A DNA stretch of 64,000 bases from Amyelois transitella. Its lineage: Eukaryota > Arthropoda > Insecta > Lepidoptera > Pyralidae. This document shows, piece by piece, positions 39,601 to 52,000 of this stretch. Every line of letters begins with the position of its first letter. Position 1 is the first letter of the stretch. The stretch covers positions 6,302,001 to 6,366,000 of the forward strand of contig NC_083522.1 in the NCBI RefSeq assembly GCF_032362555.1. Reading direction: 5' to 3'. The notes beneath the pieces were generated by a model. That model had not been told where the DNA came from, made no database searches, and was given only the letters and a program-made list of their open reading frames with translations. The position numbers and the translations under genes were made by a program.

Positions 39601-40240
39601 TATTACCACTGTGAGTCTTCCTAGCATGAAATCCTGTTTCTGCTACAAAGTTCTGAATTTTATGATGACTCTTTGCAACATCACATATTCTTTGGTATAT
39701 AACGGAGTCCCCCTTTTCAACGTAATTTTCAAAATTCACCTGTTAAAGGTGAGAAGACACCTGTAGTATTTAACATTAACTACATATGTATAAATATCTT
39801 CACTGATGTTATAGAGGTTTATTTTAAAGTTTATTCATGAAACAAAATCACAGATTTCAATATTGATTTCCCTAATCAGTCTCATTAACCAGATACATTA
39901 TATATACAATAGTACATTAACAAGACTTATTATTTTCATCGCCATAATAACAGCTTGTTTGTACATATATATATATTTTGAAAAGAAAATAAAGTTCTTG
40001 TTTAATGTGATGGGCTAGCTATTTGTAACTATCTGAATCTTAATTCTATCATTAAGTCATCCAACTGAATATGGCCTGTGAGTCTTCAATACTGTTGATT
40101 CTGTATATGTACCTAATAGGTAATAAAATGTGATATTAAGTGAATTTAAAATAAAAAGGAAAAGTAATCAAACCAACATTTTTTGTTTCTTCTGTATCAT
40201 GTGAGCAGTCCCAGAGAACAAGTAAAGCATCATGAATCAT
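33669..40240 (-). CDS. Grip75: Gamma-tubulin complex component 4 (GCP4 / Grip75)
   Basis: Structural subunit of the gamma-tubulin ring complex, which nucleates microtubules. Twelve exons (minus strand): 40240-40178, 39739-39607, 39477-39183, 38646-38472, 38191-37986, 37276-37150, 36750-36594, 36252-36112, 35602-35428, 34981-34780, 34509-34346 and 33831-33669. They give 666 residues, one fewer than human GCP4. Recognisable blocks in order: N-terminal MIHDALL; YLQALSEGITEVLQSYKK; AGCQIL; WLLYGELRDPYQEFFI in GRIP1; IPYFVPLSLAQEILFIGKT; LKLMKDFYLLGRGELF; WPLHLLFTPEVLARYN in GRIP2; LMDNLQHYLQADVLE; LARLLMRLDYNRW near the end. The exon 1 donor (GTTGGT after codon 21) is weak and the least certain junction, although the total length supports it. 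A SINE sits in intron 11, and a copy of the last exon lies downstream. Confidence 0.94.
33948..34190 (+). mobile_element. tRNA-derived SINE in Grip75 intron 11
   Basis: Well-kept copy. The A box is near 33955 (TGGCGCAGCGTA) and the B box near 33998 (GGTTCGAATCTC), both correctly spaced. A unique body with 'gggtcttggatg' follows, then a ragged 3' part. A tRNA scanner may call the first 75 bp, but the element is the SINE of 5497 in fuller form. Confidence 0.8.
36815..36905 (-). repeat. R1 fragment in Grip75 intron 6
   Basis: Diverged: 'gatctcaatttcgtcaatcc', 'tattggctctgtcaa' and 'gaatacgtgatgtatt'. Confidence 0.5.
37520..37680 (-). repeat. R1 copy in Grip75 intron 5
   Basis: 'ttctttgaggcgattgggta', 'agctgaatgtgacctt' and 'gactgttggctctgtctacc', then an ATAC/ATGT tail. 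It is followed at once by R4. Confidence 0.65.
37675..37925 (-). mobile_element. LINE 3' end (R4), reverse strand
   Basis: Reverse complement of the 54220-54430 type: 'gtaggcagagac', 'ggtactcttgacttgacctt', 'ttgccagaacgtctcc' and 'tttgatcaaggtacg'. It is truncated and mutated. Confidence 0.65.
38250..38350 (-). mobile_element. LINE 3' end (R4) short copy in Grip75 intron 4
   Basis: 'gtaggcagagactacctctt' and 'ccacttgccacgatccctgc' match R4, with an ATGTATG tail on the right. Confidence 0.65.
38350..38430 (-). repeat. R3 fragment next to R4
   Basis: 'ggatctcctgcaaaggttgc' and 'cagatgggagtcggttcgtg' are reverse R3 blocks. Confidence 0.5.
40010..40120 (-). repeat. R1 copy in Grip75 intron 1
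   Basis: 'gatgggctagctatttgtaa', 'tcattaagtcatccaactga' and 'tactgttgattctgt'. It is old and diverged. Confidence 0.6.
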
Positions 40241-41385
40241 TGTAACTAAGAATTAAACCTGAAAAAATAGACATATAACACCACAAGTAACTATATAAAC
40301 TTATTTATAAATTTAAGATGAAGATAATATAGGATTCAAAAATCAATTCAAAATAGGTACAATCTAGGTTTGTCAAAAAATAAATGCCTAATGCTAACAG
40401 TCAACAGCGAATCTAGTCTTACAGGCAACTATTGAGTAAGCAAAAGTATATTAATTCCACTTTGGGTATTGTTATTGAGTACATATAATTGTATGAACTG
40501 TTGGAAATGTACAAACAAGTTACGTTGTATTTTACTTAAAATTGGTTCTGATAACTAAAATAAATTTTATTAGAGGTAGATTATGTCTAAGAGAAGTTCA
40601 TGAAGTTTCCACTATATTAAACGCCAATAATAAAGAATCGTTTTACTGTTTAATTTAAATTTTGAAAATTACGCTTTTTACTAAAAAATTATCGTGCGTT
40701 TTCGTTATTTTCTCTTGCTACATTATTTATTTTTATTTTATAGATTGGCATTTGCAATTTTGCACTGGTTTCTGGCAGTTTTTACTTTTTGTTTTAGTGA
40801 TTGTGACAGAAAGAACAAAATAAACAACTATAAGTTGCACCAAGCCTGACCACCAAAGCAAGCATGTCTGTGTCGTAAAAGTCAACATCAACCCGTCAAC
40901 GTCAGTCAACAATTCAACATCGAACTTTAAAAACGAATGAATGAAATTAACCCTTAGATTTCCACCAATATGGGTTCAAGATTTTCGAATTAAAGGATAG
41001 ATACGGGATATTGCGAAAATATTATGACAAAATCTGTAGTGAACGAATAATCAATCACCTACTTACTTACAGCTATCTGGAACTGATACTTTTTTCATTC
41101 AATTTTTTACAATTAAAATAATGACCAATCAAATCAAACATGAGCTTTTAAAAAGCTCTCTGTGTTGCGCTTGCGCTGCTACCGGTAGATACTGAAACCT
41201 GATTGGTTGGTTGGAAAAGCATTGTAGTGTAGATGCTTCATGTGATTTACCTCAACAAATCCAATCTTCCGTCTTGGTTAAGATCTATTATTTTAAAGAT
41301 ATTTAGTGTTTATGAGTATAGTAAAATATAAATGAAAATGAATAATATTTTGAATCAAAAATAATCTACATCAAAATATTAAATA
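40241..41385. other. Divergent intergenic region, Grip75 / XK-related gene
   Basis: Contains both presumed promoters. AT-rich. No repeat family or motif that I can place with confidence. Confidence 0.45.
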
Positions 41386-44300
41386 ATGGCTGAAGCTTAC
41401 AGATTCAACGTGAACAATGTAGAATATAAAGAAACAAGAAACCAAGATGAAAATTACTGCATATTGAATGTTTTGTGCGTGTTTATTTCTCTTGTTACGA
41501 TACTCGCAGACTTGACGACAGGTGCGTAAAACATTTTTTAAATGTATTTTCAAATATGTGAAGCGCTTATTAAATATTACGATCATTAAGTATTTTAATA
41601 AACCATTTTATTCATTAAACTTATTTCTTGATAAAATTACATTCTAGCATTTATCTTTTATCTTACCTTGATTTCACAAATTTATGTACAAATTTCGTCT
41701 AAAATTTTTGATTAGTGCTTCAAGTAGAGACATAATTATGCGGAACTCAGAAAACAGTCATAGTTAGAGGCAGGTACCTATATAATGATTGCAATTAGAT
41801 CGAACACGGTATCTCTTAATATTTTTACCACGCCTGTTCGTCAATGTTTTATGTTTTAGTTACTTGGGTCATCATTACATTGATAATTAAAATTATCTTA
41901 TTTAAAATATAACCAAAAAGTATGAATGTTTTTTTCAGATATCCTTGTTTTTGCTGAATATTGCCATGATGGTCGATTAAATTGGGCCTTGGCAACAATT
42001 CTTTTTATTTTGTTACCGAACGTTATCGTCAATATATTTTCATTACGATGGATCATAAGCGATGGGAAAGTTGATCTTCATCATTGGATTACTCACGGGT
42101 TACTAATAGGCTCAATTGAAAGGTGAAAAAATAAAATACCTGAAACTACAACCATTTAAATTGAAATTATCCGATTATAACGATTTCATACGCGTTTCTT
42201 ACAGGTACTCCGTGTTTCTCTACAAAATATTTTCATGTAAAAATCTTGAAGCAGTTAAAACTAAAAAATGTGTAGCTCAAAGGAATGACCTGAGTTTGTT
42301 ACACTTTTTGTATGTATTTTCTGGAACAATACCTCAGATAATTTTACATTCATATGCAATAGTAATTTTAAATGGGAATTTTTACACTAAAGGTAAAATT
42401 TTATTATTTTTAATTGAATAAACTATGCTTGATGATTGATGACATAATGTTACAGTTATTATTTTTTTAAAGATAGTATTTAATTTTTTTTTTATTTTTC
42501 AGTATTTGCCCTGAGCGCATCAATAGCATCAGTTACGTGGGGGTGTACTTATTACTTTTATAACAACGCAATGATGTCAAACAACAATACAATATGGATA
42601 TCGTTGTTACTGAAATCAATATGGCATTTCAGTACACTAATAGCTCGAATATGTAGTATTTTGTTGTTTTGTGTAATATTTAGAATATGGACACTTGTTC
42701 CTATAGGTAAGTATACATTATGTTTTATATTTGCTTTAATTTTCAAAAAATGCAATTTGATAATAAATATTTTTCTGTAACAGGTTTACACTGGGTGGCT
42801 ATTACGACATGGATTATTCTACAGAAAAAAAAAATATGTTCGAGCAGATTTGAGCAAACACTGTTTAACATCATCATGGGATTTGTTTACTGTTTTTGTT
42901 ACGTAAATTTGAACGAGGTCAACATGAGATATAGATTATTGATGTTTTATACTTTTATGCTGACCCAAAATTTTGGTAGCTTACTTTTGTACATTTTAAT
43001 ATCCGACTCAGTTGTTATAAATAAGGCATGGTCTATGGGTTCTACAATTTGTATAGTTGCAGGAACCATACTAGGTAAGCTCCGTCAAATAATTACATAT
43101 TATATATATGTGTCAAATATTTTGTGTATGTTTTATTTGAATGCTAATATAGGTATGTTACCTATCAATTCTAATAAATTATAATTTTGGCACACAAATT
43201 TGACAAGGACAATGCATCTTTTGTTAGCAATTTTATCTGAAAGTATTGAGCCAAAATGAATATTCCCTTTTTATCATTTTAGGTGTCGGTGCATTAGTTT
43301 TGTACTATCGTTGTTTTGCTGTGAAACAATTAAATGAAGATAAAAATTCTCTAGACGATATTGAATTGAACAACAAAAAAAGCAAGGATACATCTGAAAG
43401 CAATAATACTTCAAAGGAACGTGATCTCTCAGATCCAAATGCAAGGTATTCTGTTATTTGTTTATATCAGAATATGTATAAGTGAAAACAGCATAATGTT
43501 ATGAAATTAAATTGGTTATAAAATACCAATTCGATTGGACTTTCTTGATAGACGATCTTTTAACTGAAGAACTGCTGGACTGATTTTATAGATTTTAATG
43601 AAATTTGACACAGATATAGACGATAGATTATAAATAAGCATAGATAACTTTTGTACTGAAAATAACGCGGATGTGAAATTTAAAGGCATAAGGTGTAAAT
43701 AATGGGACTTACTTAACAAGTATTAGCCAACTTTTGTAGTTTTTATTAATTCTTGAATGTTTGTTTGCAGGATTAAAAGACATCGAAAGAAAAAGAACAC
43801 GAAAAAAATAACACCATTTAAACCAGGTCCTGTAAATGATAATCAAAATCTTGACAAAAAATTCTTATTGGATCACTGGATAGGTGTGAAGACTCAAAGT
43901 TTCACTTCTGCTCCTGCAACAAATACAAGTATGGACACTTCAAGTATAGAAGTATATACCGTAGAAAATACACCACAGGCGGGGCAAGCCACGTGCGATG
44001 AAATCGAATACAGAAGTAATAATACATTTATAAAGAAGTACAAAACTGTTTGTTCACCAACAGAATTAATGTTGAAATTATCTGCAATAGAAAATATAGA
44101 AAGCTCGATTGATGAAATAACTTCAAATAATTTAAACATACAAAAAAGAAGAGGTATATGTTCGTCAGATGAATTAAGAGATGAATTAGTAAATGTAAAT
44201 ATGGATATAGTAAATGAGGCTTTCATGAAAACTTTGAAAACAGATCACAGTTCCGAAATTAGTCATGATACAGATGGCTCTAACAAAAAAACTTCTTCAG

Positions 44301-45913
44301 ATTCTATAGATATGGATTTAGATTTAAGTTTTAGTGATATTAATAGTTCTGATATAAATAATTTCAATGAAAATATTGTTCAAAAACTATGTTTAAGCGC
44401 TTTAAAAAATATCAAAGTAGGAAATCAGGATGCAGACATTGAAAATATACAACGTATAGCGTTGGACATCTTAAAGGAAATGTATACAAAAAAAGATAAA
44501 AGTAAAAGTAAACTAGCAAGAGATACATCAAGTACAAAAAATCGTGATTTAGACACTCCTACAGAAATTTTATCTGTTCATGATTATGAGAACATTTGTG
44601 CAGTCAATATAGCTAGAGAAGCTTGGGGTTTACGTTCATGGAATGGATATTCAGATATTGAAAATTGGCAACATGATGGAAGTGTAGTTAGAGATAGAAG
44701 AGCTGACACATTTACTTCAGAGAGTTCTGAAATAAGTAGTTGCTTGTCACAAGAGCTGAAAAATGCTATTTTATCTGCACCGTCGTTTCCTAAAAAAGTT
44801 CCAACTTACTCTAATATATCAATGAAAATCGAAAGATGTAATCAAGAAGATTATGTCAATTCAGCAATTTGCCAGTCAATTGATGAAACTTTCTTAGCTA
44901 AGCCATGTGTTATTGATATTCATAAGGATCCAAATCATCTGGAACCTATCTTAGAAGAATTAGACGACATATGTGATATTGATTCTCCAACTAAGAAGAG
45001 ATTAAATTCTGAAAGTTCTCTAGTAGCTACCATTGATGAAATTCGGAAAGCATTCGTCACTAATTCACCTAGACATGTTTATCACAGAAGAGATCATTTA
45101 TGGGATTCTCCTCAGACTGGAACGTCTGTTACTATAGAAAATACGTTGAAAAAAGCTCTGTGGAAGGAACCATCTAAATTTGATTCCAGTAATATTATGG
45201 ATTCTTTGCCCGAAAAGGAAAATATTTGTAACATATCTCATGGAACTAAATTTGAATCCAATAAATTATCTAATAAAATAGAAACCACTTCTCCTATGGA
45301 TATGATAAGACCTGAACATGAACAAACTCTATTGAGTAATTCAACAAGACAAACAAAGTCGTTGGAATACAATGTAAAATTACAGAATAAGAAAATCAAT
45401 TATAGACCTGAACATCTCAAAGACCTTTCAAATAAAGATATCGATATATTGTGGCAAATTGTGACAGAAAATTCACACCAACCACATAGTTCCATTGAAG
45501 ACCTTTCAACGAATCGGATATCAACTTCTTTGCAGTCATTAATACATAGCGATTCTTCTGTGATACCAACAGCACCAAAAATTACTAACATAAAAAAGAA
45601 TGTAAGAACGAAACCCAGGCGAAAGTTTTCAATTTTGAGGGAAAGATTTGAACCAAAATTGAACTGTAATTCTGATAAAGAAATTCTATGCCACGGTACA
45701 GAAACTTCTTATTCTTCCGATTTAAACGTTGTCAAAGTGAAAAACGATTTGGATAGTAATGGTGAAAAATCAATCATGGTTAGAAAAACAAGCAATTCAA
45801 ATTCTATTAAATTAGATGTGCCTGCAAAAAATATCAAAGAAAAGAGATCTCTTTTTATGAAACAAGTATTAAGCCCACCGAAATTTAATACAAAATTAAG
45901 ACATAAAATGTAG
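41386..45913 (+). CDS. XK-related (XKR / CED-8 family) membrane protein with long tail
   Basis: Seven exons: 41386-41521, 41939-42122, 42205-42392, 42503-42706, 42784-43074, 43283-43445 and 43771-45913 (1102 residues). Exons 1-6 encode the multi-pass core, with hydrophobic segments such as NVLCVFISLVTILADL and ATILFILLPNVIVNIFSLRW, and the family-like DILVFAEYCHDGRLNWALAT just after the first segment. XK family members include plasma-membrane lipid scramblases activated by caspase cleavage (CED-8, XKR8). Exon 7 alone encodes about 714 residues of polar, Ser/Asn/Asp/Lys-rich, low-complexity tail with no domain that I recognise. Activity and any caspase site are not shown. Short introns and a single large last exon support one gene. 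It converges on the LIM gene. Confidence 0.88.
43515..43660 (-). mobile_element. Helitron-like interior fragment in XK-related intron 6
   Basis: 'gaactgctggactgatttta' and 'tgaaatttgacacagatata' are the common interior of lepidopteran Helitron-like repeats. Both ends are lost. Confidence 0.4.
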
Positions 45914-46211
45914 GTTCTTAGCTCAAATTATGTGATTAAAGTTTTAAAAAAAGTCAATAGTAATTACGGTAACAAAGATCTCACGACTTACATAGTCATT
46001 ATGCTTACACTTTTAAATTTAAAAGAAAACAATACATTCTCGAAGACCTTCATTTACTTCGAATAACTTGTGTATTTTATTTGTCAAAATTTTTTTGTCT
46101 AAAGATTTTATTTCTTAATTAGCTTTTTCTAGCAAGCCTAAAATAAGAAAAAACTGTGATGTTCGTGCCTTTTACTTGTTGACAGGAAGTACTTGCCAAT
46201 TCTTTTTATAA

Positions 46212-46271
46212 CGTGTTTTAGTTTTTTAAATCGTGTTTTAGTTTTTTATATCGTGTATTAGTTTAGATAAA
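46212..46271. repeat. Three-copy 20-bp tandem repeat
   Basis: Units begin with CGTGTTTTAGTTTTTTAAAT; the third copy is diverged. It lies about 300 bp after the XK-related stop, so it is probably in its 3' UTR. Confidence 0.7.
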
Positions 46272-46359
46272 ATGTATAAGTATAAAATTAAATATGGTTT
46301 AGCAGGAAAGCGACTTTTAAGTCATGAAATATTACGTGATGTAATGTACCTTTACCTAA

Positions 46360-46365
46360 AATAAA
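46360..46365 (+). terminator. Possible polyadenylation signal of XK-related gene
   Basis: AATAAA about 450 bp downstream of the stop codon. Hexamer and position only. Confidence 0.35.
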
Positions 46366-46927
46366 AAGATCTTTAATCGGGTTTTTAAATAAAACCACTT
46401 CTGTATTATAATACAACTTTAATATAATTCATAAAAGGATTTAAATGCGTAGCTGTCATTACACTTTAACGGCCCAGGCAAAGACAAAAATCTATTATTT
46501 TCTTAATGTTAGTACATAATTAATTGTAAGATATATCTCTACGCTAGATGTCACAAATTATATTGTGAAATTTTTAAATTACATTGTTTACCTACAGCAT
46601 TCATAATGCATTTTTATAAATAAGTTGGTAGCGATAAATATTGTATTCTTAATTATCACATTTTATTATTATAATAACGAAAGTAATAAATATTCTTATT
46701 GTCATTGGATAACTACTGAGTTTTTTTTTACAATTACTTATGTTTTACTTTAAAATACATACGCTTTCAAGAAAAACATTGTATAAAAATATTTTTTTTT
46801 TAAAATGTCATTATAGTACCCATTAAATAAGGTTTTGAATACCTATTGCAAGATTCTAACATTTTAGAGACTACGTCATAAATACCTATTGATATGAATA
46901 ATATGCACATAAAAGAAATTCGCAGTT

Positions 46928-48316
46928 TTATAAATCTGTTGTCATGACATTGGTAAGCATACGAATCTGGTGAGCGTTGCAATTTTTGCAAAGTATTCGG
47001 CCATCTAGCGGATAACAACCTCTACCTGCAGCTTCTGACGACAATAAGAGACCACAGTCTTCACACCTATAACACCGTACATGAAAGCTACGATCCAAAG
47101 CAACTACTCTTACTGTTTCTTCTTCACCTTCTTCAGGCATTATAGGGAGCTCACAAACGCAACAGCGAGGAGCAAATTTTTTATGGAAATCATCTATGCA
47201 ATGTATTTGGTTCATAGCATCAACAGTAAATGGTATTCCATCAAGGCTTTTTCCGCAAACAACACAAGTAAAACAGGACGGATGATAAGGTTTTCCAGTA
47301 GCTCTTAAAATTCTGTCCAAAATAGGTTTATAACAAACAGAACATTTTTCTAATGTTTCGTAATAATCAGCTTCGCAGTATGGTTGCCCTTCTACAGCGT
47401 AAAACGGTTTGCCTTGTAGATTAGTGTTACAGTGATAACAACAAAAACATTTTACGTGGTACATATTACCCATAGCTGTACAGCCTGAACTTTCACCTAT
47501 TACTTTTTCATTACATTTGATACATACACCAAATACATCTAAATCTTGACTATCGGCAATTGATTTAACGAGAAGATTTGTAAGTGCATCAACTTCTTCT
47601 TCCTTGGGTAAAGGAGACTTATTTGTCGTAGGTATATTATTTCGAAAAGCTTGTGTTCCTAATGAAGTTGATAAATTACTTTGGGGGCGTGGGTTAATTG
47701 GCTCGTATATTGATTCATACATAGAAGCCTGGGAAACTCCATATTCTGGATATTCATTTTGATAAATATGTGCATAAGGTCTCTCTTGCTGAAATGGCCT
47801 TTCTTGTATATAATTTATATTTGCTGTAGCTCTGGCTAATTCGCTGTAGTTAGAGCTGACTGGAGATGGCGGTGGTAAATATTCTTCATTATCATTAAAA
47901 CATTTAGATGGCAAGTTTTGAAGAGAAGGTGGAGGGGGAGGTGGAGGAGGTGATGGTACATTATTGCCATTTTTTCTGAATGGTGGCACATTGCTATAAG
48001 TAGGGTTGTAAGTTTTTGATGGTGTCCCCATTGGATGCCTGGTATTTGTGAAGTCTTTATAAGTTTGTGGTTGATTGGAAATAGTGTTACTGTACGTATG
48101 AGGGTTATTATTTAAAACAGGAGAAATCTTTGCAGAAAACAATGGTTCACGAAGTGTGCTAACAACAGCACTATGAGGAACTTGTGGTTGGGCCTTCTTT
48201 TTGGGTGGCACAGCTGGTGGTACCTTCTTGATTTTTCCTTGAACATTGGATTCCTTGCTCATTTGGAGATTAGCTAATTGCTTTTCCAATGCATCTGCAT
48301 TATCTGGTCGTGACAT
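46928..48316 (-). CDS. Zyxin / LPP / TRIP6 family LIM protein, single exon
   Basis: Focal-adhesion and actin-linked adaptor that in this family also shuttles to the nucleus. One uninterrupted frame of 462 residues. The first ~260 residues are a Pro-rich, disordered region with an eight-proline run and EYLPPPSP, suited to binding Ena/VASP or SH3 partners. A leucine-rich VDALTNLLVKSI stretch before the LIM domains sits where family members carry a nuclear export signal. Three LIM domains follow (about 265-324, 325-384 and 385-450) with all Cys/His ligands apparently present: CIKC..HVKC..CYHC, CSVC..HPSC..CVVC and CCVC..HVRC..CEDC. The protein ends in TTDL, a class I PDZ-type ligand as in LPP. 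Lack of introns is unusual beside intron-rich neighbours. Non-coding 5' exons cannot be excluded. Confidence 0.92.
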   Translation of the reverse strand: MSRPDNADALEKQLANLQMSKESNVQGKIKKVPPAVPPKKKAQPQVPHSAVVSTLREPLFSAKISPVLNNNPHTYSNTISNQPQTYKDFTNTRHPMGTPSKTYNPTYSNVPPFRKNGNNVPSPPPPPPPPSLQNLPSKCFNDNEEYLPPPSPVSSNYSELARATANINYIQERPFQQERPYAHIYQNEYPEYGVSQASMYESIYEPINPRPQSNLSTSLGTQAFRNNIPTTNKSPLPKEEEVDALTNLLVKSIADSQDLDVFGVCIKCNEKVIGESSGCTAMGNMYHVKCFCCYHCNTNLQGKPFYAVEGQPYCEADYYETLEKCSVCYKPILDRILRATGKPYHPSCFTCVVCGKSLDGIPFTVDAMNQIHCIDDFHKKFAPRCCVCELPIMPEEGEEETVRVVALDRSFHVRCYRCEDCGLLLSSEAAGRGCYPLDGRILCKNCNAHQIRMLTNVMTTDL

Positions 48317-49053
48317 TTTATGATAATTGCTCTTGACCTGATTGATATATTGAAAAATATATATAGTACTTACAAATTACAACTTTGTCATTAAAGATAA
48401 TCAAAAGTATTTTAGTAATTTCACAATAATAAAAAAAAATGCTGTTTCTTCATTTGTTTCGTACGTATAAAATATCACTTTAGCACCACCAAAGCAACGT
48501 CATGAAATGAAATGAACGATTAAACTGTGACTGATGGGTGACACATACTTACACACTCATGCGACGATACCATTAAGTTATTTATTTCAACTTTTAAGTA
48601 TTGTATAAATATATTATATAATTTAGTTGTTTTATTTGAAAATGATTAAAAATCGTTATTCATTTGATTAGTAAATATAATAAGATAAAATATTCGATTA
48701 CTTAATTCCTGATTCGTTGCACAAATCAACGAAACAACACTATGCTACAATTTCATTCGTTCAAATTTGTATCTTATCTCTGTGCTGTCACCTAACCTGA
48801 CATCTGACTTATCAAATGATGTCTTTCTTGTTCTGTCACTGTTATTGCTATCCTGCCTCAGAGTTTAATTTAAACTTGGATTGGTTGGATTCTGCATTTT
48901 TTTGTAGATTTCTTGTGTAGAAAAATTTTGTCGTTTTGTAAGCTTCATTATAAACAATTTGGTTTCTGTGACATCCCAACTTTTATCTCAGTGTATAATA
49001 AACATATTAGTACATTGATTGGAGTGGACTTGCACATACTTTTAGTTAAAAAC
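48317..49053. promoter_or_regulatory. Divergent promoter region, LIM gene / SECp43 gene
   Basis: 737 bp between two start codons on opposite strands, so both core promoters and 5' UTRs must lie here, or a 5' exon of the LIM gene must overlap. No TATA box in a convincing place. Confidence 0.55.
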
Positions 49054-52000
49054 ATGGCAATGCAATGTCAGCTTTGGATGGGGAGTGTAAGTAAATTTAT
49101 TGTTCTAAACCAACTGTTCCATAATCAAAATGTTATAACCATCAAAATGCATTTTTGTAATAGTCTACAATGGTCAGCCGTGGTGGTGGTCACTACTTGT
49201 TAGAAGGATACAATTTGTTTATATTTATTTTTACCATTTTTTTATTTGCAGTTGGAGCCTAACATGACAGAAAGCTTTATTATGGCAGCCTTCCACCGAT
49301 TGGGGCAGCGCCCACTTGCCGTAAAGGTAATGAGGAATAAGTTTACAGGAGAACCAGCAGGTTATGCATTTGTGCATTTTCAGGTAAGTTTGTTTTTAAA
49401 TTCAACTCATGTCCATACATGAAGAAATGCATTCTTTAAAAATCTTTTTTTTTCATTATTTTACATGGGTCTACTACCACATAGTATTTGTCTGCTTCCA
49501 TATAAGTAGTTGATCTGAGTAAATTATATTTCCTGGCAAACATATTCATCAACATTCCTACTTAAAAAAATTTAGTCTGGCACTATCATTGCATGGTGAC
49601 AACTTCTGCTCATTGAATATAAGTAAAAAAATTCTAAATCTGAACCGTCAAACTTTCTAGACTGATGAAGAAGCTATAGACTCCATGCACAAATTGAATG
49701 GCAAACCAATTCCTGGCACATTCCCGGTGGTGAGGTTCAGGTTGAACACGGCATCACGTGAAGCCCGAACTAGCATGCAGCTGGAGAGGGAGTTCTCAGT
49801 GTGGGTCGGGGACCTCAGCCCTGATGTAGATGACTACTCCCTGTATAGGGTATTTGCTGCTAAGTACAATTCTATCAAAACTGCTAAAGGTATTACAGTC
49901 AGTGATTGCTAATAAATAAATTTAAAGTACTATTTGAAAAAAAAAATTAAACTAAGCCATTGAAAATTTTTACATCAAATTATTAATTATAGAAAATCCT
50001 TTGATAAAGTATAAAGAAAATCTTATGTTTTATACTATGGCAATATTTCATCAAAACCCAGAACATTTTTTTTTAACAAATCATCTTATAATATTTTCAG
50101 TGATACTGGATAATAGTGGTTACACCAAGGGCTATGGTTTCGTCAGGTTTGGCAACGAAGAGGAACAACGTAATGCCCTATACGCAATGAATGGGTACAC
50201 AGGTTTAGGCACCAAGCCTCTTAAAATATGTACTGCAGTACCGAAGCCCAAAGGACTGCAACAAAACCAAGGAGGCCCCGCTGGGAACGCAACATATAAT
50301 AGCGGGACGGTACGGTGTTTGATGCTATAGATGAGCATAAATTCGGTGAAACTGTTGAATGGGTTGGATCATAAACGTAGCATATCTATTAAAATTATAT
50401 AATAATGTAATATGTAATATAATTAATAAGAATAAAAGAGCCATTACATAAGTTATGATGATTGAAATATAAAAATGATTTTCATCTTGTAATTACAAAA
50501 CTGATGCCCTTTCAATAGTTTCATCTAATATCTTGGTGCTTGACTAGCTTGCATTTTGGCTTTGCAAGTTTTCTGGAGTTTATTAAGGCTGAAGTAGGGT
50601 TTGAAATGCACTGGATGGTATGAACCCGTGCAAAATTCATGTCATTCATGTTCATTTATTCTATAATATTTTTTTTTATTCTACTAATATTTTTTTTAAT
50701 TAATTTTCTTATATACAGTTCTTAGAAAATATGAAGCAAAGTATACATTGAAAGTAATGTTAATTTATGCAAAATTTCAGCCAAGTTATATGAACCCAGA
50801 ATACTTGAAGCTTGTGGAATATTTTCAACTGACTACTAATATGCTTATTTTGTTAACCCAAACATGCTTGCATATCTAGAACCAATTAAATGGCAAAATC
50901 TCGAAATATTTTATAGGAACGAGATTTAGCTTCCACAAGATCTAGATTATACTTGAAAAAATGCTTGTGCTATGACTATGAAACATAGTGTAATAACCCA
51001 TTAGACAATTTAAATGTGTGATAGCCTGTAATCAGCTAAAAATTGCGCTTTATCACTGCACGAGTCAGGCTTACAAATATGAAATATTTAACGCTCGCGG
51101 AAATCTAGCTTGAAGGTAATGAATCTAGCTTAGCGCTAATCTGGAGAGGAATGGCTTTGAGAAAACGGGTTAATACTGATGAGCAGTTATCATTATAGGA
51201 GTACAACCAATATTATGATCCGTCTGCCTACTGGCAAAATTATTCAGCCTGGTCTGGCTACTATGGGCAGGGCGAGGCGGGCGCCACGCAACAAGTTCAG
51301 CCGACGCAGGCGGCGCCGGCGCCCGAGCCCCCGCAGCCCACACAAACCAAGACTCAGGCCGACGAACTCGCATTGGTTGGTGAGTACGATGAAGGGGATA
51401 ATTAAATCTATTCTTAAATTTGCAGTGTTTCTCCTTAATTATGCTCGGGCCACAACTCTTGAAAATGCCCTTAATTACAGGCAGCAATCAGACGTTTATT
51501 CAAACATAGACATTTTTTTATTTAGCGTGATGGCTTCGTGATGAAATTAAGATTTAAATAGTGACGACATCTATGGGAAGGAGATGGAATTGTTACAAAA
51601 CCATTGGTGAAGCCATAAAAAACAAAAACTTACGCTTTGAAAGCGGTAGTAGATATACCTAATTAGATTTAAGTGATGTCAATAAGTCATACCTTGTATG
51701 CAATTTGGAAGAGAAATCTATTCTGTTTTGGCGATGACCGCGTTAATATTATGGCTATGACGACCATTTCCACTAGTGTGGCCCCAACATAAGTAATTTT
51801 TATACCTACAAGTTTTTGCACGAGTTTAAATTTCTTTCTCTAAGAAAACATGAATTCTTTGTTTTCATTTTATTTGTATTAATGTGCTCCTCACGTATTA
51901 TTTACCAGCTGTTGCCCGCCACTTCGCTCACGGACGTCGTTGTTGGTATAATTGTAATTACACGCTTAGCAGCAGCAGGGAGCGAAAGTATTTTGAAGCA

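Larger units (their letters stand above)
45914..46927. other. Convergent intergenic region, XK-related / LIM gene
   Basis: AT-rich 3' flanks of both genes. It includes a three-unit tandem repeat at 46212 and a candidate poly-A signal at 46360. Nothing else seen. Confidence 0.5.

Noticed and set aside
43894-44226. 110-codon minus-strand frame inside the XK-related tail exon
   Set aside because: Shadow of exon 7 reading frame.
51170-51487. 105-codon minus-strand frame
   Set aside because: Antisense to SECp43 exon 5 (GC-rich Pro/Gln region).
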